Positions 9,569 to 18,994 are shown, numbered from the stretch's first letter. The stretch is DNA of 64,000 bases from Paucibacter sediminis (GCF_030254645.1 NZ_CP116346.1:1592001-1656000); one strand, 5' to 3'. The notes: a model not told the origin generated them from the sequence alone. Numbers and translations: made by a program.

Positions 9569-11829
9569 CGATCAAGCGACGCGGCTTCCTGATCGCCGGC
9601 GGCCTGGCCGGCGGCGGCCTGCTGCTGGGCGTGGGCATCAGCACCCCGCCCTCGGCGCGCACGCGCCTGGGCGACAAGCAGGTGTTCGCGCCCGCCGCCG
9701 GCCAGCTGGCCCTGAACGGCTGGGTCAAGATCACGCGCGAGGGCCGGGTGATCGTGGCCACGCCGCGCGCCGAGATGGGCCAGGGCGTGCACAGCGCGCT
9801 GGCCATGCTGGTGGCCGAGGAGCTGGACGCCGACTGGTCCATGGTCGGCACCGAGCAGGCGCCGGCGGCGCAGATCTATGCCAACGCGGCCCTGCTGTTG
9901 AATGTGGCGCCGTTTGAATCCGATGACGACGGCCTGCTGGCCCGCGTCGCGCGCGGCAGCCTGCAGCGCCTGGGCTACACCCTGGGCCTGCAGGTCACCG
10001 GCGGCTCGTCCAGCATCCGCGATGCCTGGGAGCCGATGCGCCTGGCCGGTGCCAGCGCGCGCGCCATGCTGGTGGAGGCGGCCGCGCGGCGCTGGCAGGT
10101 ACAGGCCGGCGAATGCGTGGTGAAGCAGGGCGTGGTGAGTCATCCGCCCAGCGGCCGCCGCGCCGGTTTTGGCGAGCTGGCCGAGGCCACGGCCGCCATC
10201 GACCCGCGCAGCGACGTAGTTTTCAAGGACCCCGGCAGCTACCAGCTGATCGGCAAGCCGCAGCCGCGCCTGGACCTGCCCGCCAAGGTGAACGGCCAGG
10301 CGCAGTTCGGCATCGATGTGCGCCCCGAGGGCCTGCTGTACGCGGCGATCCGCCACGCGCCGGCCTTTGGCGGCTCGATCAAGCGCCTGGACGACGCCAG
10401 CGCCAAGCAGGGCCGCGGCGTGGTGGATGCCTTTGTGTTGCCGAACGGCCGCGCCGCCGTGGTGGTGGCGGACCGCTATTGGCGCGCCAAGCGCGTGCTC
10501 GACGCGCTGCCGCTGGACTTCGAGCCCGGCCCGCATGGCCAGCTGGATTCGGCCCAGATCAGCCAGCAGCTCCGCGCCGCGCTGGAGGGCGGGCAGAGCG
10601 GCACGGGCTTTCGCAACCAGGGCGACGCCGCGGGCCAGCTCGGGCAGGCGCGACGCAAGCTGCAGGCCGTCTACGAGGTGCCCTTCCTGGCCCATGCGGC
10701 GATGGAGCCCATCAACTGCACGGCGCAGTTCAAGGACGGCCGGCTGACGCTCTGGTGCGGCACCCAGGTGGCCTCGCTGGCGCGCTGGCGTGCCGCCCAG
10801 GTGGCCGGGCTGGACGGCGAGCGGGTGGACCTGCATGTGCCGCTGCTGGGCGGCGGCTTCGGCCGCCGGCTCGAGCTGGACATGGTGGAGGAGGCGGTGG
10901 CGATCGCCATGCGCCTGCCCGGCCGGCCCATCCAGCTGCTGTGGTCGCGCGAGGAGGACATGCAGCACGATATGTACCGCCCCGCAGCGATGGCCAGCTT
11001 CGAGGCGGCGCTGGATGAGGGCGGCCGGCCGCTGGCCTGGCTGAACCGGGTGGCGGCGCCCTCGGTGGGCCTGGCCACCATGGAGCGCCTGCTGCCCAGC
11101 ATGGCGATGGACACGCCCGACAAGAACCAGATCGAGGGCGCCTTCGACCTGCCCTATGCGGTGCCGCACCTGAGCGTGCGCCAGCTGCGCGTGGCCACGC
11201 CGGTGCCGGTGGGCTCCTGGCGCAGCGTGGGCCATTCCTACAACGCCTTCTTCACCGAGAGCTTCATCGACGAGCTGGCCCACGCGGCCGGGCAGGACCC
11301 GTTCGCATACCGCCGCGGCCTGCTGGCCGCCAAGCCGCGCCATCGCGCCGTGCTGGAGCTGGCCGCTGCCAAGGCCGGCTGGGGTCAGGCATTGCCAGCG
11401 GGCCATGCCCGCGGCATCGCCCTGCACGAGTCCTTTGGCTCGATCTGCGCGCAGGTGGCCGAGGTCTCGCTGGAAAGCGGCAAACCCCGCGTGCACCGGG
11501 TGGTGTGCGCGCTCGACTGCGGCATCGTCGTCAACCCCGACACCGTGCGGGCGCAGATGGAGGGCGCCATCGTCTACGGCCTCAGCGCCGCGCTGTATGG
11601 CGAGATCAGCATCAAGAACGGTGCGGTGGAGCAGGGCAACTTCCCCAGCTACGAGGTGGTGCGCATGGCACAAATGCCAAGGGTGGAAACCCATCTCGTG
11701 GCCAGTACGGCCGCCCCCGGCGGCGTGGGCGAACCCGGCACACCGCCGATCGCGCCGGCGCTGGCGAATGCCTTGTTTGCCCTCACGCAGCAAAGGCTGC
11801 GGCGCCTGCCGCTGCGGCCGAAGACCTGA
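9565..11829 (+). CDS. Molybdopterin-binding large subunit, xanthine dehydrogenase family (IorB-like)
   Basis: 754 residues from ATG 9565 (ATGA overlap with the small subunit). The N terminus has a twin-arginine type signal ([10 protein letters not shown]), implying export of the folded holoenzyme. Molybdopterin-domain motifs include GGGFGRRLE near the substrate pocket and [10 protein letters not shown] at the C terminus, where the Glu is the catalytic residue of the family. Probable reaction: hydroxylation of an N-heterocycle or oxidation of an aldehyde. The substrate cannot be decided from sequence. Confidence 0.9.
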   Translation: MTIKRRGFLIAGGLAGGGLLLGVGISTPPSARTRLGDKQVFAPAAGQLALNGWVKITREGRVIVATPRAEMGQGVHSALAMLVAEELDADWSMVGTEQAPAAQIYANAALLLNVAPFESDDDGLLARVARGSLQRLGYTLGLQVTGGSSSIRDAWEPMRLAGASARAMLVEAAARRWQVQAGECVVKQGVVSHPPSGRRAGFGELAEATAAIDPRSDVVFKDPGSYQLIGKPQPRLDLPAKVNGQAQFGIDVRPEGLLYAAIRHAPAFGGSIKRLDDASAKQGRGVVDAFVLPNGRAAVVVADRYWRAKRVLDALPLDFEPGPHGQLDSAQISQQLRAALEGGQSGTGFRNQGDAAGQLGQARRKLQAVYEVPFLAHAAMEPINCTAQFKDGRLTLWCGTQVASLARWRAAQVAGLDGERVDLHVPLLGGGFGRRLELDMVEEAVAIAMRLPGRPIQLLWSREEDMQHDMYRPAAMASFEAALDEGGRPLAWLNRVAAPSVGLATMERLLPSMAMDTPDKNQIEGAFDLPYAVPHLSVRQLRVATPVPVGSWRSVGHSYNAFFTESFIDELAHAAGQDPFAYRRGLLAAKPRHRAVLELAAAKAGWGQALPAGHARGIALHESFGSICAQVAEVSLESGKPRVHRVVCALDCGIVVNPDTVRAQMEGAIVYGLSAALYGEISIKNGAVEQGNFPSYEVVRMAQMPRVETHLVASTAAPGGVGEPGTPPIAPALANALFALTQQRLRRLPLRPKT

Positions 11830-11910
11830 GGACTACACTCAAACCGCCGTCTTGCCCCACAGCCCTGTGCTGCATTGCGCCGATTCACGCATCACGCATT
11901 GGAGCCAGGC

Positions 11911-12606
11911 ATGCCGGGTTACCAGGTCAAACAGGAGCGCGTCCACTTCGATGGGGTGGCCGCGCTCGACATCCGCTCCCTGCTCGACAAGCAGCAATAC
12001 GCCGACCCGCTGGGCCAGGCCGAGGCCCTGGGCATCTCCAGCGCCCATTGGCCGCTGTTCGGCCTGCTATGGCCCTCGGGCCTGAGGCTGGCCCAGGCGA
12101 TGGCGGACCGCCCCCTCATCGCGGGCGAAAGCATTCTGGAGATCGGCTGCGGCCTGGCCCTGGCCAGCCTGGTGAGCCACCGCCGCGGCGCGCTGGTGAC
12201 CGCCAGCGACTGCCACCCTTTGGCAGGCGCCTTCCTGCTCGAGAACCTCCTGCTCAACCAGCTGGCGCCGATGCGCTACTGCCATGGCGACTGGTCGGCC
12301 GCCCCGGCCGAGCGCCAGGGCGCCCAGCTCACGCCCGGGGTACAGGGCCGCTTCGACCTCATCATGGGCAGCGACGTGCTGTACGAGCGCGACGAGGGCG
12401 GCGCCCTGCCCCTCTTCATCGAGCGCCATGCCGCGCCGGTCAGCGAGGTGCTGATCGTGGACCCCGAACGCGGCAACCGCTCGGCCTTCAGCAAGCGCAT
12501 GGCGGCGCTGGGCTACCGCCTGGAAGAGACGCTGCTGCACCGCGATCTGCCGCCGGCCCAGGCCTACCGCGGGCGCCTGCTGCGCTACCGCCGCGAGCAG
12601 GGATAA
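11911..12606 (+). CDS. Class I SAM-dependent methyltransferase, family 16-like
   Basis: 231 residues from ATG 11911 with GGAG upstream. The SAM-binding motif I is LEIGCGLALASL and the post-strand-4 motif is DLIMGSDVLYE, as in the nicotinamide N-methyltransferase / protein-lysine methyltransferase (METTL21-like) group. Small proteobacterial members probably modify a protein side chain, but the substrate is unknown. The gene ends at the edge of the first DnaA-box element. Confidence 0.8.
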   Translation: MPGYQVKQERVHFDGVAALDIRSLLDKQQYADPLGQAEALGISSAHWPLFGLLWPSGLRLAQAMADRPLIAGESILEIGCGLALASLVSHRRGALVTASDCHPLAGAFLLENLLLNQLAPMRYCHGDWSAAPAERQGAQLTPGVQGRFDLIMGSDVLYERDEGGALPLFIERHAAPVSEVLIVDPERGNRSAFSKRMAALGYRLEETLLHRDLPPAQAYRGRLLRYRREQG

Positions 12607-12793
12607 GTCTGTGCACAAGTCTTGAACAACTGGGGGCTTATCCACAGGCGCCGGCCGCGCGGCGAAGTTGTTATCGCCCGGGCCAGCACAATGTGCGCAC
12701 CGGCCCACATGGTTTGGCGGCGCCTAAGCGCTTGTCGGGCCTGCACAAAAGCCGCTTGTCCACAAATGCACGCCGGCTCTATTACGACTACCA
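12605..12793 (+). repeat. DnaA-box-bearing intergenic element R1
   Basis: The 258-base gap before the queD-like gene holds one copy of a diverged repeat whose partner is at 16071-16260. DnaA-box-like sites: TGTGCACAA at 12610-12618, a perfect TTATCCACA at 12638-12646 and TTGTCCACA at 12756-12764. The copies share their opening AAGTCTGTG-ACAAGTCTTG and end CTCTA-TACG-CTACCA. An AT-rich stretch (about 12795-12845) follows. Confidence 0.75.
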
Positions 12794-12864
12794 CCTTGAG
12801 AACCTTCAAATTCAATTGATAGAGAGTGCGGTGCGAAAATACGCCCACACAGCTCCCTGGTTCC

Positions 12865-13974
12865 ATGAACACCTCCACCCTCCATGTGGCATCGGCCGGC
12901 TTCGAGTCGGCCTGCCAGATCGGCGCGTTGCCGATCGGTCACCGCAGCCATGGCCTGCATGGCCACAGCTATTTCGCCAGCGTGCGTGCGCTGCTGCCCG
13001 CCGGCACATTCGCGCCCTTCCCTGGCGCCGAGGTGGAAGAGCTGCGCCGGCGTCTGCTGGCCTGCGTCGCCCCGCTGGACCATGCGCTGCTGAACCGCCA
13101 TATCGCCGAGCCCACCGACGAGAACATCGCGCGCTGGATCCGCCAGCGCCTTGAGGCGGAGTACGAGGTGCCGGGCATCCAGCAGATCGGCATCCAGAGC
13201 ACCCAGCATTCGGGCGTGGATCTGGATGTGGACGGCCAGGCCCATGTCTGGCGGCGCTACCGCTTCCAGGCCGCGCACAAGCTGCCGAATGTGCCGCTGG
13301 GGCATAAATGCGGCCGCATGCATGGCCATGGCTTCGAGGTCATCCTCCATGCCAACCAGGACCTGGGCGAGCGCGACCTGAGCGTGGACTACGACCACCT
13401 CGACGAGATCTGGGCGCCCCTGCATGCCCAGCTCAACTACCAATGCCTCAACGAGCTGGAGGGCCTGGCCAATCCCACCAGCGAGGTGATCTCGGCCTGG
13501 CTGTGGGCGCGCATCAAGCCGCTGCTGCCCGAGCTCAGCTGGGTGACGGTGTACGAGACCGGCTCCTGCGGCGCCAACTTCGACGGCCGCCAGTACCGCA
13601 TCTGGAAGGAGCTGACGCTGGACAGTGCCATCCAGCTCAAGCGCGCGCCGGCCGAGAGCCCGCTGCGCGCCATCCATGGCCACACCTACACGCTGCGCCT
13701 GCACCTCAGCGCCGAGCTCGACGCGGTGATGGGCTGGACGGTGGACTTCGGCGATGTGAAGATGCTGTTCGACCCGATCTTCAAGGCCATCGACCACCGG
13801 CCGCTCTACGAGATCGCCGACCTGCCCGATGGCGACACCGCCAGCCTCTCGGCCTGGGTGCTGGCCAAGGGCCGCGCCGTGCTGCCCCAGCTGGACCGGG
13901 TGGACATGTACGAAACCCGCGGCTCGGGCGCGATCGTGAGCGCCTCGGCGGCGGATGAGCTGATACCCGTATGA
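12865..13974 (+). CDS. queD: Three-domain 6-carboxytetrahydropterin synthase (QueD) homologue
   Basis: 369 residues, about three times a normal QueD. Three PTPS-like repeats can be read. Domain 1 (about 8-125) has HGH at 32-34 but Ser28 where the catalytic Cys should be. Domain 2 (130-245) is canonical: His138, Cys149, HGH 153-155 and ET at 231-232. Domain 3 (250-360) has HGH 271-273 and ETR 350-352 but lacks the Cys and first His. QueD converts dihydroneopterin triphosphate to 6-carboxytetrahydropterin for queuosine. The stop overlaps queE by four bases, supporting the role. ATG 12865 was chosen; 12826 is possible. Confidence 0.85.
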   Translation: MNTSTLHVASAGFESACQIGALPIGHRSHGLHGHSYFASVRALLPAGTFAPFPGAEVEELRRRLLACVAPLDHALLNRHIAEPTDENIARWIRQRLEAEYEVPGIQQIGIQSTQHSGVDLDVDGQAHVWRRYRFQAAHKLPNVPLGHKCGRMHGHGFEVILHANQDLGERDLSVDYDHLDEIWAPLHAQLNYQCLNELEGLANPTSEVISAWLWARIKPLLPELSWVTVYETGSCGANFDGRQYRIWKELTLDSAIQLKRAPAESPLRAIHGHTYTLRLHLSAELDAVMGWTVDFGDVKMLFDPIFKAIDHRPLYEIADLPDGDTASLSAWVLAKGRAVLPQLDRVDMYETRGSGAIVSASAADELIPV

Positions 13975-14606
13975 CTTACGCCGTCAAAGAGATTTTCTAT
14001 ACCTTGCAGGGCGAGGGCGCGCAGGCCGGCCGGGCCTCGGTGTTCTGCCGCTTTGCCGGCTGCAACCTCTGGAGCGGGCGCGAGCAGGACCGCGCCGACG
14101 CGGTCTGCAATTTCTGCGATACCGATTTCGTCGGCACCGATGGCCAGGGCGGCGGCAAGTTCGCCAGCGCCGAGGCGCTGGCCGAGGCGATCGCCTCGCG
14201 CTGGCCGCAGGGCCAGGCCGGCAAGCCCTATGTGGTGTGCACCGGCGGCGAACCGCTGCTGCAGGTGGACGAGGCGCTGATCGCTGCGCTGCATGCGCGC
14301 GGCTTCGAGATCGCGGTGGAGACGAATGGCACGCAGCCGGCACCGCCTGGGCTGGACTGGATCTGCGTCAGCCCCAAGGCCGACGCCGAGATCGTGCTGA
14401 CCCGGGGCGACGAGCTCAAGCTGGTGTTCCCGCAGCCACTGGCGCGGCCGGAGCGCTTCGCGGGCCTGCAGTTCCAGCATTTCTTCCTGCAGCCGATGGA
14501 CTCGCTGCTGCAGAAGCAGCACACCCGCGAGGCGGTGGCCTATTGCATGGCCCATCCGCAATGGCGGCTCTCGGTGCAGATGCACAAGGTCATCGGCATC
14601 GAGTAG
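13971..14606 (+). CDS. queE: 7-carboxy-7-deazaguanine synthase
   Basis: 211 residues. Radical SAM enzyme that rearranges 6-carboxytetrahydropterin into 7-carboxy-7-deazaguanine in queuosine synthesis. The cluster ligands are Cys31, Cys46 and Cys49, giving CX14CX2C rather than CX3CX2C; this expanded loop is known from Burkholderia QueE. TLQGEG at 11-16 and VCTGGEPLLQ (SAM-binding GGE) are present. It is coupled to queD by a four-base overlap; queC is not in the window. Confidence 0.95.
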   Translation: MTYAVKEIFYTLQGEGAQAGRASVFCRFAGCNLWSGREQDRADAVCNFCDTDFVGTDGQGGGKFASAEALAEAIASRWPQGQAGKPYVVCTGGEPLLQVDEALIAALHARGFEIAVETNGTQPAPPGLDWICVSPKADAEIVLTRGDELKLVFPQPLARPERFAGLQFQHFFLQPMDSLLQKQHTREAVAYCMAHPQWRLSVQMHKVIGIE

Positions 14607-14625
14607 CCGGCGCTCCGGCTCAGGT

Positions 14626-15960
14626 TCAGGCCGGCTTGCCGGTGGGCATGTGCTGGTCCACCGCGTCCAGCACCTGCTCGGGCGCATCGGCCTCCAGCGG
14701 GGTCTCGTTGTTGAGCTGGCGCTGCAGGCGCTCGGTATCCAGATCGCCGGTCCACTTGGCCACCACCAGGGTCGCCACGCCGTTGCCGATCAGGTTGGTG
14801 AGGGCGCGCGCCTCGCTCATGAAGCGGTCGATGCCCAGGATCAGGGCCAGGCCCGCCACCGGCACACCGCCCACCGCCGAGAGCGTGGCCGCCAGCACGA
14901 TGAAGCCGCTGCCCGTCACGCCCGCCGCGCCCTTGGAGGTGAGCAGCAGCACCGCCAGCAGAGTGAGCTGCTGGGTCAGGGTCATGGGCGTGTTGGTGGC
15001 CTGGGCGATGAACACGGCGGCCATGGTCAGGTAGATCGAGGTGCCGTCGAGGTTGAAGGAGTAACCGGTGGGGATCACCAGGCCCACGGTGGACTTGCGC
15101 GCACCGAGGTTTTCCATCTTGGCCATCATGCGCGGCAGCACCGATTCGGAGGACGAGGTGCCCAGCACGATCAGCAGCTCTTCCTTGATGTACTTGATGA
15201 ACTTCCAGATCGAGAAGCCATGCGCGCGGGCGATGCTGCCCAGCACCACGAAGATGAAGAGCAGGCAGGTCAGGTAGAAGCTGGCCATCAGCTGGCCCAG
15301 CTGCACCAGCGAGCCCAGGCCGTACTTGCCGATGGTGAAGGCCATCGCGCCAAAGGCGCCGATCGGGGCCAGCTTCATGATGTAGCCGATGATCACGAAG
15401 AGCACATGCGAGCCCTTCTCGATCAGGTCGAACACCAGGGTGCCGCGGCCGCCGAAGCGGTGCAGGGCGAAGCCGAACAGGGTGGCGATCAGCAGCACCT
15501 GCAGCATCTCGCCCTTGGCAAAGGCGTCGACCACGGTGCTGGGAATGATGGCGAGCAGGAACTCGGTGGTGCTCTGCATCTTGCCGGGGCCGGTATAGGC
15601 GGCAATGCCCTTGGTGTCGAGCGCGGCCGGGTCCACATTCATGCCGCTGCCGGGGTGCACCAGGTTCACCACCACCAGGCCGATCACCAGCGCCAGGCTG
15701 GAGACGATCTCGAAGTACAGCAGGGCCAGGCCGCCGGTCTTGCCCACCTTCTTCATGTCTTCCATGCCGGCGATGCCCACCACCACGGTGCAGAAGATGA
15801 TGGGCGCGATCATCATCTTGATGAGCTTGATGAAGCCATCGCCCAGCGGCTTCATGGCCGCGCCGCTCTCGGGATAGAAATGCCCCAGCGCAACCCCCAC
15901 CAGGATGGCGAAGATCACCTGGGCATAGAGCGATTTGTAGAGGGCTTGTTTGGGCTTCAT
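14626..15960 (-). CDS. dctA: C4-dicarboxylate:cation symporter DctA
   Basis: 444 residues from ATG 15960, with AGGAG just upstream. The DAACS-family signature [10 protein letters not shown] (here [18 protein letters not shown]) and the substrate-binding [17 protein letters not shown] segment are clear, along with multiple hydrophobic segments. It imports succinate, fumarate and malate with protons or sodium. No dctBD two-component genes flank it, and it converges with queE. Its 5' region is long (425 bases) and contains element R2. Confidence 0.95.
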   Translation of the reverse strand: MKPKQALYKSLYAQVIFAILVGVALGHFYPESGAAMKPLGDGFIKLIKMMIAPIIFCTVVVGIAGMEDMKKVGKTGGLALLYFEIVSSLALVIGLVVVNLVHPGSGMNVDPAALDTKGIAAYTGPGKMQSTTEFLLAIIPSTVVDAFAKGEMLQVLLIATLFGFALHRFGGRGTLVFDLIEKGSHVLFVIIGYIMKLAPIGAFGAMAFTIGKYGLGSLVQLGQLMASFYLTCLLFIFVVLGSIARAHGFSIWKFIKYIKEELLIVLGTSSSESVLPRMMAKMENLGARKSTVGLVIPTGYSFNLDGTSIYLTMAAVFIAQATNTPMTLTQQLTLLAVLLLTSKGAAGVTGSGFIVLAATLSAVGGVPVAGLALILGIDRFMSEARALTNLIGNGVATLVVAKWTGDLDTERLQRQLNNETPLEADAPEQVLDAVDQHMPTGKPA

Positions 15961-16070
15961 GGCGGCTCCTGGGCGAATTGCGCCCATGTTGCATCGCAAC
16001 AGGCCCGAAGTCTGTACGTGGAATTGCAGATTTGTGCCCCAGCACGAAGGCGGCGGGCTTGTCCAGTCAC

Positions 16071-16260
16071 AAGTCTGTGGACAAGTCTTGCGCAGTTGGG
16101 CTGTTACCCACAGGCCGGCGCCCAGCGGCCAAGTTGTTGTAGATCCATACGCCCGCAAAAGAGGGCCCCGCGCACATGCTTGTGAATTCGCCAAGCCCTT
16201 GTCGCAGTTGGCAAAAGAACGCTTATCCACAGAAATGGGCCGCCTCTACTACGGCTACCA
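16071..16260 (+). repeat. DnaA-box-bearing intergenic element R2
   Basis: Second copy of the element at 12605-12793, lying in the 425-base gap between dctA and the MazG-like gene. Box-like sites: TGTGGACAA at 16076-16084, TTACCCACA at 16104-16112 and a perfect TTATCCACA at 16223-16231. Spacings of 28 and 119 bases match R1 (28 and 118). An AT-rich stretch follows (about 16258-16290). The rest of the gap, 15961-16070 and 16291-16385, shows nothing further except the dctA leader. Confidence 0.75.
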
Positions 16261-16385
16261 ATTCAGATATCTAAAACAATGCTGTTGAAAACACGGGGCG
16301 CCCTTTTTCTGTGCTGTTGTCCTGCTGCAGCCCCGGCGCACGCCGCGCTTGGCGCGGGCCGCCGGCCCATGCACACTCGCGGCCC

Positions 16386-16703
16386 ATGAACATTGCCGAG
16401 CTCCAGTCCCGACTGCGCGCCTTTGCCGCCGAACGCCAGTGGGAGCCTTACCAGACGCCCAAGAACCTGGCCATGGCCATGGTGGTCGAGGCCGCCGAGC
16501 TGGTGGAAATCTTCCAGTGGCTGACACCCGAGGAATCGCAGGCGATCGCGCAGGATCCCGCCAAGCACCAGCACCTGGGCGAGGAGATTGCCGATGTGCT
16601 GCTCTACCTGCTGCAGATCGCCGATCACAGCGGCGTGGACGTGGCCGCGGCGGTGGAAGCCAAGCTGGCCAAGAACGCGCTCAAGTACCCCGCCAAGGGC
16701 TGA
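16386..16703 (+). CDS. MazG-like nucleotide pyrophosphohydrolase
   Basis: 105 residues from ATG 16386. The all-alpha NTP pyrophosphatase signature is visible: VVEAAELVEIFQW followed by EEIADVLLYLL, the EExxE..ExxD metal-binding pattern. Members hydrolyse dCTP or non-canonical NTPs to monophosphates, a house-cleaning role. It is six bases upstream of a DnaQ-like exonuclease gene, so the two are probably co-transcribed. Confidence 0.85.
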   Translation: MNIAELQSRLRAFAAERQWEPYQTPKNLAMAMVVEAAELVEIFQWLTPEESQAIAQDPAKHQHLGEEIADVLLYLLQIADHSGVDVAAAVEAKLAKNALKYPAKG

Positions 16704-16709
16704 ACAGCC

Positions 16710-17378
16710 ATGTCCGAGACCATTGCCGTCATCGACTTCGAGACCACCGGCATGTCACCGCAGAGCGGCGGCCGTGCCACCGAGATTGCCGCAGTGCTGG
16801 TGCGCGAAGGCCGGGTGGTGGACCAGTTCCAGAGCCTGATGCAGACCGGGGTCTGGGTGCCGCCCTTCATCGAGCAGCTGACCGGCATCAGCAACGCCAT
16901 GCTGGCCAAGGCGCCGCCGGCCGAGGCGGTGATGCGCGAGCTGGCCCGCTTCACGCGCGGCTGCCCGCTGGTGGCGCACAACGCGTCCTTCGATCGCGGC
17001 TTCTGGCACTTCGAGCTCGAGCGCGCCGGCTGTGAGCCCGACCCGGCGCATGAGTTCGCCTGCACCGTGCTGCTGGCCAGGCGGCTCTATCCGGAGGCAC
17101 CGAACTGCAAGCTCGGCACGCTGGCGCGCTACCACGCCCTGCCCGACACCGGCCGCGCCCACCGCGCGCTGGCGGATGCGCAGACCACCGCCCATCTGCT
17201 GCTGCGCATGCAGGACGATCTGGCCCAGCGTTATGCCGCCGAGCTGGGCAATATGGCGGTGGAGCATGGCCTGCTCGCGCGCCTGCAGCGGAGCGCCAGG
17301 ACGGCGCTGAAGCGCTGTGTGCAGGACTATGCCAAGACCCGCCGGCCCCATGGCCAGGCGCTGCTGCACGCAAACTGA
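16710..17378 (+). CDS. DnaQ-like 3'-5' exonuclease (DEDDh)
   Basis: 222 residues. DEDDh catalytic residues: Asp9 and Glu11 in VIDFETTG, Asp95 in HNASFD, His151 and Asp156 in HRALADA. The domain fills residues 1-170; the C-terminal 50 residues are helical and basic. Similar stand-alone proteins act as epsilon-like proofreaders or RNase T-like nucleases. It lacks the polymerase-binding tail of DnaQ that can be recognised with confidence, so a general exonuclease call is safest. Confidence 0.88.
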   Translation: MSETIAVIDFETTGMSPQSGGRATEIAAVLVREGRVVDQFQSLMQTGVWVPPFIEQLTGISNAMLAKAPPAEAVMRELARFTRGCPLVAHNASFDRGFWHFELERAGCEPDPAHEFACTVLLARRLYPEAPNCKLGTLARYHALPDTGRAHRALADAQTTAHLLLRMQDDLAQRYAAELGNMAVEHGLLARLQRSARTALKRCVQDYAKTRRPHGQALLHAN

Positions 17379-17473
17379 AGTCGAAAATATCGCGCTGTCA
17401 AGCGGCCGCAAGAACGCTTTTCGCTGGGAAAATTCCGCCCTTCGTTTTCATTTTCGACCCACTGGTTCTTCGT

Positions 17474-17992
17474 ATGCCGAGTATTCAGGTACGTCCCGCA
17501 AGCCTGCGCGACGCCAAAGCCATTGCCGAAATCCACGTTGCAGCCGTGCAGGACGCCTACAAGGGTCTGCTGCCCGAAGCCACGCTGGACAGCTTCTCGG
17601 TGCAAAAGCGCCAGGCCTTCTGGCGCGAGGCGATCGACCTCTGCGAACCCCAGGTGATGGTCGCCCACATCGACAACGAGATGATGGGCTTTGTGGGCTT
17701 CGACCGTTCGCGCGACAAGGGCACGCCCTCCAGCACCGGCGAGATCTGGGCCATGTATGCCGCTCCCCAGCATTGGGACAAGGGCGTGGGCCTGGCGCTG
17801 TGGGACGCCGCGCGCGACGGCCTGCAGGAAGAGGGCTGCACCAAGGTCACGCTGTGGACCTATCTGCGCAACGAGCGCGCACTGCGCTTCTTCGAGCTGG
17901 CCGGCTTCAAGCGCGAGCTCAACACCACCAAGACCACCGAGGTGGGCAATGTGCGCCTCGAGGAGCTGCGCCTGCAGCGCTCGCTGGTCTGA
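17474..17992 (+). CDS. GNAT family N-acetyltransferase
   Basis: 172 residues. The N terminus IQVRPASLRDAKAIAEIHVAAVQDAYKG is typical of GNAT proteins; the acetyl-CoA region is the segment IWAMYAAPQHWDKGVGLALW (an R/Q-x-x-G-x-G/A-like loop altered to HWDKGVG). The C-terminal LWTYLRNERALRFFELAGF is the usual strand-helix. Substrate unknown. A strong intrinsic terminator follows. Confidence 0.85.
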   Translation: MPSIQVRPASLRDAKAIAEIHVAAVQDAYKGLLPEATLDSFSVQKRQAFWREAIDLCEPQVMVAHIDNEMMGFVGFDRSRDKGTPSSTGEIWAMYAAPQHWDKGVGLALWDAARDGLQEEGCTKVTLWTYLRNERALRFFELAGFKRELNTTKTTEVGNVRLEELRLQRSLV

Positions 17993-18017
17993 GCGGCCAG
18001 ACGGCGCAAACCAAGAG

Positions 18018-18041
18018 AGCCCGGTATGACCGGGCTTTTTT
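18018..18041 (+). terminator. Intrinsic terminator after the GNAT gene
   Basis: Perfect 8-bp stem AGCCCGGT / ACCGGGCT with a three-base loop (ATG), followed by six Ts. It ends the acetyltransferase transcript and insulates the AbrB/PIN pair. Confidence 0.9.
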
Positions 18042-18133
18042 GCGTCCATTGCATGACTATTTAATTGCGCGTCTCAATCAGTATGCATGGGGTCAGGTCT
18101 TGCCTGAGCCCCGGGCGACTGTCGGAAAGCGCT

Positions 18134-18154
18134 AAAGTAATGCCTCCTTACTTT
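18134..18154. promoter_or_regulatory. Inverted repeat upstream of the AbrB/PIN pair (candidate operator)
   Basis: AAAGTAA at 18134-18140 and TTACTTT at 18148-18154 form perfect 7-bp arms around a 7-base spacer. It lies just before the GTG start at 18170 and overlaps an in-frame ATG at 18140, which argues that the real start is the GTG. Autoregulation by the AbrB-like protein is the likely role. Confidence 0.5.
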
Positions 18155-18169
18155 CTGACTCTCCTACAA

Positions 18170-18487
18170 GTGCTCGCGAAGATCACCTCCAAGAATCAAT
18201 TGACCCTGCCGAAAAGCGTGACAGAACCACTGGGTCCGGTGCAGTACTTCGACGTGCAAACCAAGGCCGGGCAAATCGTGCTGACGCCGGTGCGCATCCA
18301 GCGTGGCGATGCCCTCAGAGCCAAGCTGGCCGAGCTCGATCTGAGCGACAAAACCATTGAGAGGGCGCTGGGTCAGGAAAAGCCGGCGGCGCCCAGAAAA
18401 GCACCCGCCAGGAAAAAACCGCTTGCGACCAAAAAAGCGGCTGCAAAACCATTGAGTGGCAGCTCGCGCCGCGTCGGCCGCAGATGA
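18170..18487 (+). CDS. AbrB/MazE-like DNA-binding antitoxin with histone H1-like tail
   Basis: 105 residues from GTG 18170 (an ATG at 18140 would add ten residues). Residues 1-50 (LAKITSKNQLTLPKSV) are a swapped-hairpin AbrB domain. The last 35 residues are very rich in Lys, Arg, Ala and Pro (for example AAPRKAPARKKPLATKKAAA), resembling histone H1-type tails. It overlaps the PIN gene by four bases, the arrangement of a toxin-antitoxin pair. Confidence 0.75.
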   Translation: MLAKITSKNQLTLPKSVTEPLGPVQYFDVQTKAGQIVLTPVRIQRGDALRAKLAELDLSDKTIERALGQEKPAAPRKAPARKKPLATKKAAAKPLSGSSRRVGRR

Positions 18488-18948
18488 GCGGCCGGGGAAA
18501 GAAAAAAACGACCGCACAGGCATTGCGCGTGGCCATCGATGCGCGCGTGCTGCTGGCCAGCCTGCTGCGCGGCGATGGCCGTGCCACGGCGCTGCGGCAG
18601 GCCTGGCAGGCGGGCCGCATCCAGCCCCTGGTCAGCCCGGCGATGGCGCAACACCTGATGCATGGCCTGGCTTATCCGGGCTTCGGCTTGAACGCGGCGC
18701 AGCAGCAGGAGCTGCTGGCCGATTTCCTGCCCTATGCCGAGGTGCTGCGGCCGGTATCCAAGCCCGCGCCCGCCGCGCTGGGCGCGCCGGCCTGGTCGGC
18801 GCTGGAGCTGGCCGTTGCCGGCCAGGCCGGCCTGCTGGTGAGCGACGATCCCGCCCTGCAAGCCTGGCTGAAGCGCAGCCGCAGCGCGATGGCGCGCGCC
18901 GTGTGCGAACTGCGTACCTCCGACGCGCTGCTGGCGGACTTTTGTTGA
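18484..18948 (+). CDS. PIN-domain protein, COG1569-type putative toxin, degenerate active site
   Basis: 154 residues. The PIN start VAIDARVLLASLL aligns with the usual VLDTNVLVSALL, keeping Asp19 but replacing Asn by Arg. The late LLVSDDPALQAW keeps an Asp. The middle acidic positions (Glu in the second helix and Asp-Asp before the fourth strand) appear replaced (AQHLMHGL and LGAPAWSALELA). PIN toxins are Mg-dependent RNases; this copy may be weak or inactive. Translationally coupled to the AbrB-like gene. Confidence 0.7.
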   Translation: MSGRGKKKTTAQALRVAIDARVLLASLLRGDGRATALRQAWQAGRIQPLVSPAMAQHLMHGLAYPGFGLNAAQQQELLADFLPYAEVLRPVSKPAPAALGAPAWSALELAVAGQAGLLVSDDPALQAWLKRSRSAMARAVCELRTSDALLADFC

Positions 18949-18994
18949 CTTGTTCGCAGAGCCCGTTGCGGGCGCTTGTTACATTGCGGCGGCT

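Noticed and set aside
9505-11793. 762-codon minus-strand frame opposite the molybdopterin subunit
   Set aside because: Same antisense signature; the sense frame encodes an intact enzyme with a coupled partner.
12605-16290. Calling R1/R2 the chromosomal origin outright
   Set aside because: Only three box-like sites each, no dnaA or dnaN nearby and no skew data; kept as a candidate only.
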